DNA from: Danio rerio | Lineage: Eukaryota; Chordata; Actinopteri; Cypriniformes; Danionidae | Assembly: GCF_049306965.1 (NCBI RefSeq) | Contig: NC_133183.1 | Coordinates: 24,228,501 to 24,292,500 of the forward strand | Reading direction: 5' to 3' | Length of the DNA: 64,000 nucleotides | In this document: positions 40,588 to 53,100 of the stretch, piece after piece | Layout: each line of letters begins with the position of its first letter | Numbering within the stretch: position 1 is the stretch's first letter | Made by a program: the position numbers and the translations under genes | Notes under the pieces: generated by a model | What the model was told of the DNA's origin: nothing | The model's database searches: none | Seen by the model: only the letters and a program-made list of their open reading frames with translations

Positions 40588-42860
40588 CCCAGATAGCAGG
40601 CAGTAATCGGCCCGAGCTCGGCTGCCCTCCGGCGCCTCCGGCTCCGACTCGGCATCGGCGAGTGTTATCCGGGCCGAGTGCGGCCCGCAGCTCGCTCGCG
40701 CACATGCGGTTGTGATACGGCTGTAAAGCACTGGCCCGATTCCGGTCAACCATATGGCAACCGATTAAGGCTGATGGCAACCGATTAAGTCCTTTATTTA
40801 TCTAGTAATCTGTTAGCTCCACGTTTAATGATAATTTGAGAAAATATTCATGGTACGATAGCAAAAAAAAAAAAAAAAAAAAAGAATATTTAGTGTGGAT
40901 GTTCGCAATGTTTAGACGCAAACAATATTATTTCTTAATAGATTATACATGTCATCTAGAGAAAAACTATGTAAAATTCGCTTATTTTTGAGATAGCACG
41001 CTCCTGTGCTGACTGTTTTTGTTTTAAAGCAGAAGTTGGTTTCATAATAAACACATGCGTGACTAAACTCATGATCCACACTCCAATCCAGACGGTGGCG
41101 GTAATGCTCCAAAAAGCTGGTTGTCAACCACCATGGCACGAAGATCACAAGAAGAAAAAGTTTTTTTTTTTTTAAAGACTTCACGTGAATTCCGGTCAGA
41201 AAGGTAAGCTTTTTACTGCTTGTGTTCTGTATAATTAGCGAATTTAGAGCTTAAAACATTTCCACGGTGTTTGGTTGTAACAGCGTTTAGTAATTTAAAA
41301 CAGTTTGATACGAAATGTAACTTGCTTTAAGAAACACGACTGGAGCTAATGTATGCTAACGCTAACAGTTACAAACACGCCTGAAAGTTCATTTTCCTTT
41401 AACACAATGTTAGATTGTAACGTGTGTAGTAACTGAAAACTATTTTAATTATTTTAAAGAAACATGAAACGAATTTGTGTGTATGCTAACTTTGCGTTAA
41501 AGAAAGTTTCTGTAGACGAATCCATTAACTAACATGGCAACGTGTTTTTTTCCTGATTTAACCTTATAAAGTACCGTGGATGTTGAAAAAATCATTGTAC
41601 AGGCGTATACTTATCCAACAGTATTAATTCTGTGATTGTGTAAATAAAAACTAATCGTTTTGGATTAATAAAATATTATTGTTTATCTTGTTTATGCAGT
41701 TAGTCACGAAAAGTGATCGAAACTCGACTGTTTACTATTCTCTTTAAATTATCCAAGAGAAATATATTACTATGCACTTTAATTCATATGTGTTAGCCTA
41801 TGTGAATCAATTATATCTTTTGCTCAAGCTGTAATGGTCAGTTAATGTAAAACTGAACGTCTTAAAGCAGATTTTGATGTTTTTTGTTTGTTTTTTATGT
41901 TATTGACGGTGATAAATTCTGATTTAAATGAATGGTTAACAATATTTGTTGGTTAAGTCTCATTGTTCTTGTTTAACAAAGGTTAGTGAGATCATTTTGC
42001 AGTACATCACGACCAAAGAAGTCAATGGCACACTCTTTTGAACGTGAATAGGCATGCTATAGTTGTGTGCTAAAAGTCCATTATAAGCTGTAAACTGCTG
42101 ATACATTTTCAACATAAATTGAGCTTTTCAGACATTACATTACTAATTGCTTCACAAACAGCTGAAACGGTTTATTGTTATTGGCTATCATCATCAAACA
42201 TTTTTCACAATGGTAGGTTAATCTTCATGGGTACAGAATAATGCATGTGCTTGACCATCTTACAAATCTATGTCTCAGATTCATAAGGCTGTCACTCTGC
42301 ATGAATCTCCGAATAAATCTTGTGCAACCTTCTGTGTACTGATTATTTACACTATAGGTATTATATGCATTAATTAACTTTGATAGTATTTCAGGATTTG
42401 AACTTTTCTTTACGGGAGGTTAACAACAATGTGATGTTTTATTATAGATGCATATGAGGAAGCTCGACTAAAACATCCACATGCAACTGTGATTTCTGAC
42501 TGGTAGACAGATGAGGACGATGATTGCCTGTCATACATCTCAAGACAGAACAGGTTTGTTTGCAATTATTTTAAACACATACTGTCAACATTGTCATTGA
42601 TCTATTACAACCTGTGAGTTTTGCCCTGGCACTATACTAAAGTGATGTTTTGTTTTGTAAATGTATCTGATCAAGGGACAGTATAGACGCATCTATACCA
42701 TGATGAAGAAAAATTACTTTGAACAAAGAGGCTGGATAAAAGGCAGGTATGAAGATTTCAGAAATCAATGCAGCACCACAAGTACCATCACCATCAATGA
42801 CTATGGCAGAAATCTTAAGACCACCATGAAGATGCACAGATACTGTACATTCCAGTACAC

Positions 42861-42940
42861 CAGGCGTGTCCAAACTACGGCCCGCGGGCCATCTGCAGCC
42901 CAAAAAACATCTCTCGGCCCAAAAAGTTTGGACACTCCTG
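42861..42940. mobile_element. 80-bp mini-hAT with perfect 8-bp TSD
   Basis: Starts CAGGCGTGTCCAAACT and ends AGTTTGGACACTCCTG (16-bp near-perfect inverted repeats). It is flanked by CAGTACAC at 42853-42860 and 42941-42948, and is nested in the 4.35-kb TIR element. Confidence 0.95.
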
Positions 42941-44031
42941 CAGTACACCTATGAACATTTACAGTCTTTGTTCTAGTGCAGTTTGAGATCAAGACTTATT
43001 GCATCTCGTGATGTCTTTGTAAGAATTGAAGACATCACTAAATTTGTTAAGGTTTAATGCAGCTAGAAAGTAAAGATCAACTAGAGAATATCAGCAGTGT
43101 CTAACCCACTGTTGTATTTACAGAAGTTGTATGAGAATAAGCTACAGGTTGATTTATACTAATCTGTTTTTCTTTTTTAGCACGACTGACTGAAAATTTA
43201 AAATCATGCAACGTCATAAAGCAGCAGCTGGGCCTGATTTTCACAAAACCAAAACAGACGTGATAAAATTCCAGATGTAAACACATTTGACCTTCCTTTG
43301 GCCAATTGGATTTGGAAAAGCTTGAAAATCAACTAAAGGAGCAGCCTGAACAAATGAAGAAACTGGTAAGTTCAAGCTCTTGCTAATTTCAAAGTGTTTT
43401 AAGTTTATTTGTTTTTTTTTATTGTTTTTTTTTGCTTCGTAGGTAGCCTACTTTTTTCCTAATTTTTTCTTTTTTTTTTTTACATTAGTACTTGTTCACT
43501 ACTAATTATCTGTTTATCTTTTAATCACAGATGGAGTGAGGACAAATGTCCATACCACGCCACTGATAAAGAAGTGGAAAAATGCATTACAAGGTAGCTA
43601 CAACTTGCCCCTGACAGGGATGGAGGAAGAAAGAAGAGAAAGCTAATGTGTCAAATGTCTACATCACTATTTTGTTTTATTTTTTAAACAACATTTTAAG
43701 TGTATTAGGATGTTCCCTGATACTTGAACAATTTGTTTCTTTCATTTGCATTTATATGTATACATATGTATATGTATATATATATATGTGTGTATGTGTG
43801 TGTGTATATATGTATGGTATGTAGGTATGTATGTATGTGTGTGCGCCAAATTCTGAAGAAACATCTTGATACATTTTTAATAAACGTAATACAAATAAAA
43901 TTATAAATATAAAATTGCACAAGACGTGTATATATATGAAATGTATAATCATCTCACTCATGTCTTGCTGTTTGTGCAATTGATTTTGTTCAAGTTTATT
44001 TAAAAATAAGTTTGACTTTATACTTCTGCAA

Positions 44032-44032
<1 letters not shown>

Positions 44033-44091
<59 letters not shown>
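44033..44091. repeat. (TA)n microsatellite followed by (TTTG)n
   Basis: About 28 TA units, then TTTG repeats, in the 3' part of the 4.35-kb TIR element. Confidence 0.95.
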
Positions 44092-44096
<5 letters not shown>

Positions 44097-44937
44097 TGTT
44101 TGTTTGTTTATTATTATTTTAATGTTTTATTAAAAAATGTTTCAAGATGTTTCTTCAGAATTCTGCAGTACTTTTTACAAGTTTGACTTGGATATTTTAC
44201 GGATTGTCATTGGTATTTTTAAGATGTTTCTTGCTATATCTTAAATTGGTTTCTATATTTAGGTTTATATAAAATTTAGCTGTTTGTACAAATTTTTAAT
44301 TTAAGTCTATTGGGAAAACAGGGTTGTTTTAAAAACATCTGTGTGTGTGTGTTATTTTTAGATTTTTTGTTTAAATCTTTCTGTGTGTCTTTAATGTGTT
44401 GTTTTATTGTTGTTTTTATATTGATATTCTTGTGCACTACAAAATTATTTATAAAATTTTAGTACTATTTTTTTCTTGCAATTAATAAACGTTTAACATT
44501 TATTTATTTTGTCATTTGTCTGATTATTTTCGTTACAGAATGTGTATGCAGTTTGCACTTTATTCAAAGGTTAAACACAGTGCTTACACTTTGTGTTTAC
44601 ATTATAGCCTGTGTTTGCTGTTGTATAAATTCAAATGGTTGTAATACCATATATTAAGTACCAATGTAATACCAAAAGGTTTTATAAGGTGTATAAATAC
44701 GGAGTCGCGCCAGCTCCGGGCCGCAGCGCACATTACCCTCGCGCCGATTCCGGCGCGGATGCGCAGCGTCGGCTCGCTTACGGCCGCCGCATCTGGCCCG
44801 CTTGATTCGGGCCGGAATCGGGCAGTGAGTCCACAGGCATCCGGCCCGAGTCCGGCAGCCGGAGTTGGGCCGAGGGGTAAGTCTTCGGCAGGCGACAATC
44901 TAGCCGGAACTGGCCCGAGTGTATTTTGCTATCTGGG

Positions 44938-46986
44938 AACAGTCATGTGACGGTACTTTCCTCACATTAAATCATTGGAAGCATTCCGTTCGCTAAACAA
45001 AATTGAAAGGTTTTATTTTAATGGCATCTCATTGACTTAAGTGAGCAGATATTTAAATGTAGCGTGCGTCATAAATAGAATTAAACATAATACACACTGC
45101 CGTTATTAACTCGCTATTAAATTAATGGTAATATAGTCATCCGACGCTGTAAACAAAGCAACAGAAACTGAAAGAACCTGTTCATATAACTGAAGCGATC
45201 ACAACATGTTGAAAAAATGAAGCGACCGTACTCGGTAAGTCGTTTTAGTGTTATTGTGTTACTAAGAAAAACGTGCTTCATGTTTAAAGCTTCATCACAT
45301 AAACAAAGGCTGTCCTCATTCTGTAGATTGGATCGAACATAGTTTTTGTGTTTTCACTCTGTAGGTTATCATTGTTTCTGTTTGAGTCTTGCGTTTGATA
45401 TGTGTTTTTTTGTTGTTGTTATTCTTTATATTACCTACAGTACCTATAAAAAAGGGAAAGTTAAGTTAAATTTGAGTTCCCTCAAGTTATAAAATGTTTT
45501 AGTTTCGCCATAAAATTTTTTTTACATCGAAATAGCTACTAAATGAATTGAAAATCCTTTAATTTCACGTCAATAAAAAGTTTTTTTCTGCTTTTATGTT
45601 AGCATTTTTAGATTTATATTAGAACTAAATATTATATCAGATTTTATTTCACCATTGTCTTGCATTCAAACCATGCAAGAATATCAATGCATTCTGAATA
45701 ATTACAAATGTATTCATTCCATAAATTGTATAAAAAATAGTAATATATCTTAAAATTATAATCATAATTTGTAGTTATACATATTTTAAAAAACAGGAGC
45801 GTACAACAAAGGAATGCAGCTTTTTTATAATGGAGTATGGTCAAATCAGGCAATGCTCAAACTAGTACAAACAGAAATAACAGAGGTAATCCAAAAGACC
45901 AATCCACAAGACAGGCAAAGATGTTCAGTCAGCAAACAATCAGAAATAGAGAGACAGTCCAAAATCAAAACAAACAAACATGTAAATCGTCCAGATGTAA
46001 AATAAAAGACTTTGCAAAGGTTGAGTGTGAATGAGCTGCATTTATGAGAGTGTAAATTGACTGCAGCTGTCTGTATAATATCACAATCAAGTTCATGAGC
46101 ATCGGAAGGTTCAGAGGATTGTGGGATGTGTAGGCGGGTGAGAGATACTGATGATGTGTGGAGTGACTGTGGAGGTCATGAGCACTTGTAGAGGTAATGT
46201 TCATATTTCAAAACTACGTCACTCCAACTCCAACATTTATATGAATTTGTACAATCTCATTCATAATGTGATTTGTTCATCTCCCAATGACAGTTGAGTA
46301 TTGGCGTGGGGTTTGGGGCCATGATTTTAACGGATTAGCCACTAAACTGACAAAACGTAAAATAGTTCATATTACCTACCTATAAAAAGTAAAGGCTACA
46401 ATATTAGCTTATAGGCTACATTTTAGCTCCGTCCCAGTCTGTTTATAAAAAGTTTGTGTCGAATTGCCTAGTTACTCCACGACTTCAGTTTTTCTCAGTT
46501 TATAGTTATTATTTTACCTGTGTCTTGCATTCAAACCATGAAAAAGTAGCAATTCATTCTGAATAATTACATATTAATTCAATTTATTGTAGGAAAAAGT
46601 TGTATATTTCAGTTAGTTATACTTTATTTATGCATACAATGTAAAGCATGTGGGTGAGTTGTACAAGTGATGTGTGGAGGGCTGGAGGCCCATCTTGTGG
46701 AGATTGTGAGCACTCCAATTGGTAATCCTGATATCTATGCATTAATTTTACATCATCTTTAAAATAACTTACACTCTGGGTAGTAAAATAAAAAAAACGA
46801 ACGTTCATTTTATTCCCAAAAAATGCTTAAAATGTCATTTTAGCAACTGTCGTTTTTCTTCCAAAATGGTATTAGGTACGTTTTTATATGTTTACACGAC
46901 ACTGCATGTGAGGTGTGGAAACTGAAAAAAACACAGACAAAAAGATTTACAATAAGCTGAACCCTTTTCTGTTTTGTTTTTTACAG
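44938..46986. other. Upstream region of TNFRSF gene C
   Basis: A candidate first exon ends at 45234 (TACTCG then GTAAGT), and the acceptor at 46986 opens the exon carrying the gene C ATG. Between them, the block at 45656-45740 (TCTTGCATTCAAACCATG ... ATTCTGAATAATTACA) is repeated in the same orientation at 46518-46600. The stretch 45795-46200 between the two copies looks like a dispersed repeat (AATCAGGCAATGCTCAAACT) of unknown family. No other coding signal. Confidence 0.4.
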
Positions 46987-47159
46987 AGAATGCATTTGTA
47001 AGAAGATTTCTACAATAATCCTTTCTTGTGTATACCTGCCACATGTCAGATACAAAATCATCATGTGAGGCATCCAAAGGTTCTGCTGAAAGGTTTCCTG
47101 CAAGAAATGGTTCTTCTTTGCTGACAGTTACTCAACAGAGTAATATCTAGACTGTGGCC

Positions 47160-50100
47160 ATGTTCGCTTTAACTATTTTTATTCTTATTTCAATTATTGT
47201 TCCTCTGAACTATGATCTTTGTTCTTGTCAATGTGCTCGGGCTGAATATGAGATAGACTGCCAGTGCTGCCCAATGTGTGCTGCAGGTAGGAATGCAAAT
47301 TGTAGCATATATAATTCTTTATTTTTTTGTTTTGCCTTTAGATGTTTTCTTTATCACAGTGGTTCTCAAACTTTTTTAGCCGAAGGCCCCATTGTATAGG
47401 ACAAATCATTTTTGGTGCTGCCCCAATTCAAAAAAATGTAAAAATTTTAAAAAGATCCTTAAATTAACTTTTCCTAAAACAGTTAAAATTTAACTATTTA
47501 TGCTCTAGATGAATTGTTGTAAGCTATATGTTGAATTGACATGGTTTTAGTGTTTTTGCCTATGAAATATTCAAACGCAGTGTGCACTGTGGTCTGCCCT
47601 CATTGTATTCCATAAAGCCATACTTTGTGTACGATTTATCACATTTATGCAGTTTTTTCTTGCTATTTCTGTACTCTCTGTACCTTCTCAGCTGAGAGTC
47701 TAAAATTATCAAAAATGTATTGATTTTAAAGGGATTTGTCATTCATTAGCCTATTCATGGCTAACAGTTAACCATTCTGTGAACAATGGAGGATGATTTC
47801 AGTCTGTTGAATTCTTTAAAAATATATATATTCCTTTTTTTGTTTACATAAGTTGAGGTAACTTAAGCCACAAGTTATAATTTGCATAATAACACTATAT
47901 TTAGAATAGATTTAGCAGTTTTGCTGACTTTAAAATGCTGTTTATTTCCAACTTAAAATAATTTCGAACATGCTCATTTACATTTTCAAAAATGTGGGTA
48001 AATAAATTGGATTAACACCTTGAAAAATATGCATTATTAAACTCTAAGCAGATATGCTGAGCATTATTAAATATAGGCCACTATTACATTTTCATATTTA
48101 ATAATGTGTTGATGTCTTTCATTGAGGAAGCAAAGACTGGGGATGAAGGGGTGGACTCATCACCCAAGCTGAGGTAGTTTGCAAGCTCTGCAGTGGCAAA
48201 GCAGCAGCAGTGGGTGAGATTTACTCTGTGTAGCTTATGTTTCTGGATGTTGTGGGGCTGTTTTAGCTGACATCACTCTACAATATTGCATGGAGTTTGG
48301 GGACAATACCTCTAAACTGGGCAAGTGGGGTGGTGGTTCCCATTTTTAAGAAGGTGGACCGGAAGGTGTGCTCCAACTATTGGGGGATCACACTCCTCCC
48401 TGGAAAGTCTATGCCAGAGTACAGGTGAATTATGCTGATAGTTGAATCTAGGACCCAGGAGGAACAATGCAGTTTTTGTCCAGGCCGTGGTGGCCTGGAC
48501 CAGCTCACCCTCACCAGGGTGCTTGAGGGTTCATGGGAGTATGCCCAACCAGTCCACATGTGTTTTGTGGACTTTGAGAAGGCATTCAACCGTGTCCTTT
48601 GTGGCATTCTGTGGAGGGTGCTCTGGAAGTATGGGGTCAGAGGCGCTCTGTTAAGGGGTGTCTCGTCCCTGTGTGAACAGAGCAGGAGTTTGGTTCGCAT
48701 TGCCGTCAATAAGTCAAACTTGTTTCCAGTGCATGCTGGACTCCACAATTCTGTTTATAATTTTTATGAACAGAATTTCAAAGAGCAGCTTTGGGCTGGA
48801 GGGGTCTGGTTCGGGGACCACAGGATTTAATCTCTGTTATTTGCAGACAAGGTTGTTCTGTTGGACTCATCATACATAGACCTTCAGCATGCACTGGGGT
48901 AGTTTGCTGCCGAGTGTGACATGGCTGGGATGAGAATCAGCACCTCTAAGTCCGAGGCCATGGTGCTCTACCGGAAAAAGGTGGTTTGTCATCTTCAGGT
49001 TGGAGGAAAGTTTTTACCCCAGGTGGAGGAGTTTGAGTATCTCGAGGTTTTGTTCACGAGTGAGGGAAAGATGGAACATGAGATTGACAGGCGGATTAAT
49101 GCAACGGCAGCAATAATGCGGTCGATGTACCGGTCCGTTGTGGGGAAAAAAGCGGCGCTGAGCCGGAAGGCAAAGCTCTCGATTTACCAGTCAAACTACG
49201 TTCCTACTCTTACCTATGCTCATGAGCTTTATGTCATGACCAAAATGACAAGATCTTGGATACAAGCAGCCAAAATTAGTTTCTTTCGCATGGTGGCAGG
49301 GTGCACCCTCATAGATAAGGTGAGGAGCGGTGTTACCCAAAAGGAGCTTGTAGTAGAGCTGCTCCTCTGTATTGAGAGAAGTCAGCTGAGGTGGCTTGGG
49401 CATCTGTTTCTGATGCCTCCTGGACGCCTACCTAGGAAGGTTTTACAGGCCTCGGGAAAGACCCTATGTCTCTTGGCTGGTCTGTGAACGCCTTTGGATC
49501 CCCGCGGAGAAGCTGGAGGAAGTGTCTGGGGAGAGGGAAGTCTGGGGTTCTCTCCTAAGGCTGCCCCCAGAATGAACTTTTGAGTGCAAATTATAAGAGA
49601 AAATGCATTAATCTTCAGCATGACACAGGCCACAAAATTTATTCAAATGACCCTGTTTATTAAATCTGTTCTAGAATGTTTTTGCAGCCCCCTGCCCCCA
49701 GTTTGAGAACCACTGCCTTATCAGTATTGATGTTTACAATTTTACATAAAAAAGATATTATTTTAATACACTCTCAACAAATAAAGGCGCTAGAAAGAAC
49801 CAAAAAGTGGCTTTCACAGTAGTGCCACAGAGAACCTGAGTCTCCAAAGAACCAGATAAAAACATGTTAGTTAAAATGTTCTTCAAAAACATTTTTCAAA
49901 TCTATGTATTTAATGTTTTAAGAGTTTAGTAAAATTGTGTTATTCTGCATTAAAACATTAAAAATTGCTTATTGAAATGATGTGAAATTATAAAGGGCTT
50001 TCCTGTACTGCCTATTCAGGAAACCATGTTTATTGGGACTGCACAGATGACACCAGCACAACTTGTGTTCCATGTCCTGAATTAACTTTTACTGATGAAC

Positions 50101-53100
50101 CCAATGGTTTAAAGGAATGCTTTCCTTGCACTGTATGTGATTCAAGTGAGTGTTTCCCCATTATATTTGCTCATCTGAAAATAAATGGTGAAAATTATTT
50201 GCAAGTGATTGAAAAGAAATCATCAACATTAAGACGTGTATGGTTTAAAACAGTACTCAGTCTTTTACTGAAGTGTGTCATAGAAAACCCATAAAAATGT
50301 AGAATATTAAAAATTCATTTTAACTGTGGCAATTATGTGTACATAACTTTAAATGTTTCATTCAGTGAGCTAGCACTACCTTTTGCTATTATTACTGCAG
50401 CTCAGAAAATAAAATACTAATGCAATATAACATTGTTCAGCTTCATTAATAGTTTTCAGTCGAACAGCAACAAGGGAAGTACTACTGATTTTGTTTCCCC
50501 ATGAGACAAGGGTGTCTAGGAGGGCCGGTGTCCTGCAAAGTTTAGTTCCAACCCTAATCAGACACACCTGGGCTAGCTAATCAAGCTCTCACTAGGCTTT
50601 CTAGAAACATCCCTGCAGGTGTGTTGAGGCAAGTTGGAGCTCAAATCTGCAGGACACCAGCCCTCCAGGACCGAGTTTGGACACCCCTGCCAACAACCCC
50701 TAAACAAGTCTAAACAACGTCAAATCTGAGTAAAGTGTGTACTGAGGAACAGTAGATTCAAGAAATGACACAGAATGTAATCATGCTGGTGCTTGTCAAA
50801 GTCTGTCTGGTGCATCATCAGCTGTTACTGGAAAACACTGTACACTGAAATTAATGGATCATCAAGTGCCTTTGTGAATATGCTTGTTCTTTAGTGAATG
50901 TCTTGACAAGTCTCAGCATTTTTATATCCTGCCAGAATAGCATTTCTTGATTTTTATCAATATCCTCAATTAATATCTTGAGTCGATATTGAGAAATATC
51001 CATGAAATGGCATTTAGTTTAAAGTGTATATGTCCATCATCACCTATAATCTCTTTCAGAGGCTGTGGCCCATTACATCTTTCCCCCTTTCTCCTCTTTG
51101 TAATGTTGGGAAAGCAAATGGAGTTTTAAATCGTCCTTTAACTAGGAAATTATAATGAAAAGCCACACATGATATAAGAATAACATTTTCTGCATTATGT
51201 TTTGGTAAAAATAGCTGGAATGAAGGCTCCCCATGTTGAATCCGAATCACTTAAGATTACACATTATGCACCTATAATAATGGCAGCCCCATCATCCGAA
51301 ATATGTAGGCTGTATTATATGTAGGTGATTTTTTTTTAAATAACTTAAATTTTAATGGGTTTTCTGTTACATATTTCAGTAATAGACAATGCAGTGATTC
51401 TTTTACGATCTGAAGTATTGCAAGTCTATTAAGGCAAACTGTCCCTGAAAATAAAATACATGTAAGTTACTGCAAAATGATCTGCTAAAAGACAGCTCAA
51501 GTGCATTAAAGATTCCACTGACTTTAATATTTTTTTATTTTTAGACCGAGGTTTAAGAGTCAACACAGCCTGCAGTCGGTCATCAGATACTGTTTGTGAG
51601 CCACTCGAGAAATTTTACTGCATTGACAAGAAGAAAAGCAGCTGTACTTCAGCTCTGCAACACTCTGAATGTAAAGCTGGACAATATATCGAACAAGCAG
51701 GTAAATGACAATAAATAAACAAGAAACAAGTGTAGAAGGATATCAGTACTGAGATAGTTGCATTAAGTAGGAAACAGGGAGTGTATATTGACCTTTTTAA
51801 ATATTTTGATCCATTTGTTGACTGTGTGCAGGCACGAGCTCCACAGATACTGTATGTGCAGACTGTACTGGAGACACATATTCAGATGGATCTTTCTCCT
51901 CCTGTTTGCCACATAAAAAGTGAGTGCTCACTTTTCATTTTTGCATATATCATACGTTTTCCCACCAATCTGATCCAAGATGTTATTTACAGATGTGAGG
52001 ACACCGGACTTACTGAAACAAATCCAGGAACACATTCATCTGACACTCAATGTGGAAATCCCTCAACTTCTCTACCAATTATAATTACTAGTGTTATAGC
52101 CATTTTGATATTAATCGTTACGTTATTGGGTGTTTTGAAATTTAAACCTTTATGGAAGATGAAACGATACAAAAGCACAAGTGAGTTTTACTTTGTTAAA
52201 CATATTTGCTCTTTATTTATTATGATTTTTTTATGACAGTCCAAACTAAATGTACAGTAGTCTGAAAAAGTGTTTGCGCCTTACGGATTACCTTTTACAT
52301 ATTTGTCAGACTTTAATGTTTCAGATCATCAAACAAATTTAAATATTTGTCAAAGATAAACACATCATGCAGTTTTTAAATGAGAACAAAATAAATGGGA
52401 AAACAAAATACACATTTGCATAGCCCAGTGTGAAAAATTGTTTGTGCCCTTAAACCTAACTGGTTGTGCTACCCTTAGCAGCAACAATTGCAATCTAGCA
52501 TTTTTGGTAACTTACAATTAATCTGCTACAGCGCTGTGGAGGGATTTTCCCCACTCATCTTTTAGAATTGTTATAATTTAGCCACATTGGAGAGTTTTTA
52601 AGTATGAATTTCCTTTTTAATGTCATGCCAAAGCCTCTTAGCATCGGACACTTTTTCAGCCCACTGCACATTAGCATTAGCTCTTACATTAAATATTTAA
52701 TTGTCAAGTAACTGGAACCCTTTTGACAATCATACACTAGATGTTGCTGCAAAAATGACGGTGACATAAATTGTTTTAGTCATTAATATATATTTTGAAT
52801 GTTTTAAAAGAAGTGACATTTGCTCACCAAGGCTACATATATTTAATAAAAATACATGTGATCAATAATATTGTACTTTAAGGAGCTTATTTTTATGGTT
52901 ATATTTTTTGTTTTTTCATTTTTTTCTTGTGAAAGCAAAGCTGCATTCATCATTTCTTTAGACTTCAGTGTCACATGGTACTTCAAAAAGCAGTATGCTG
53001 ATGTGCAGATCATGAAAGTCTGTGTCTCATTCGGCTGCTCTTATTAAGGGTCTCAACAGTAGAATTATCAGCTCTTGCAGTGATGGGACAGTGACACTGC

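Larger units (their letters stand above)
40588..44937 (+). mobile_element. 4.35-kb TIR element with GC-rich ends and gene-like interior
   Basis: Begins CCCAGATAGCA and ends TGCTATCTGGG. Each end is a 150-230 bp block of very GC-rich sequence (repeated GGCCCGA, CCGGC, GGCCGAG words) quite unlike the AT-rich surroundings. Between them is a gene-like layout on +. A GGTGGCGGTAATGC motif (41094) precedes a 5' exon ending at 41203 with donor GTAAGC. An acceptor at about 42447 opens a frame AYEEARLKHPHATVISDW, then one stop, then TDEDDDCLSYISRQN, ending at a donor. A block at 42661-42840 reads GQYRRIYTMMKKNYFEQRGW. A block near 43290-43365 reads QLDLEKLENQLKEQPEQMKK, with donor GTAAGT. A poly(A) signal is at 44484. 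I do not recognise the protein with certainty; the last piece resembles DUF4806-type fish proteins. No transposase core was found. Confidence 0.65.

Noticed and set aside
40588-44937. Horizontally acquired bacterial DNA because of the high GC ends
   Set aside because: Both ends are inverted repeats of one another and the interior is AT-rich with vertebrate splice signals, which is a transposon pattern.
44602-44950. Pro/Ala-rich ORFs
   Set aside because: They are frames through the GC-rich terminal repeat of the 40588-44937 element and mirror similar frames at 40561-40780.
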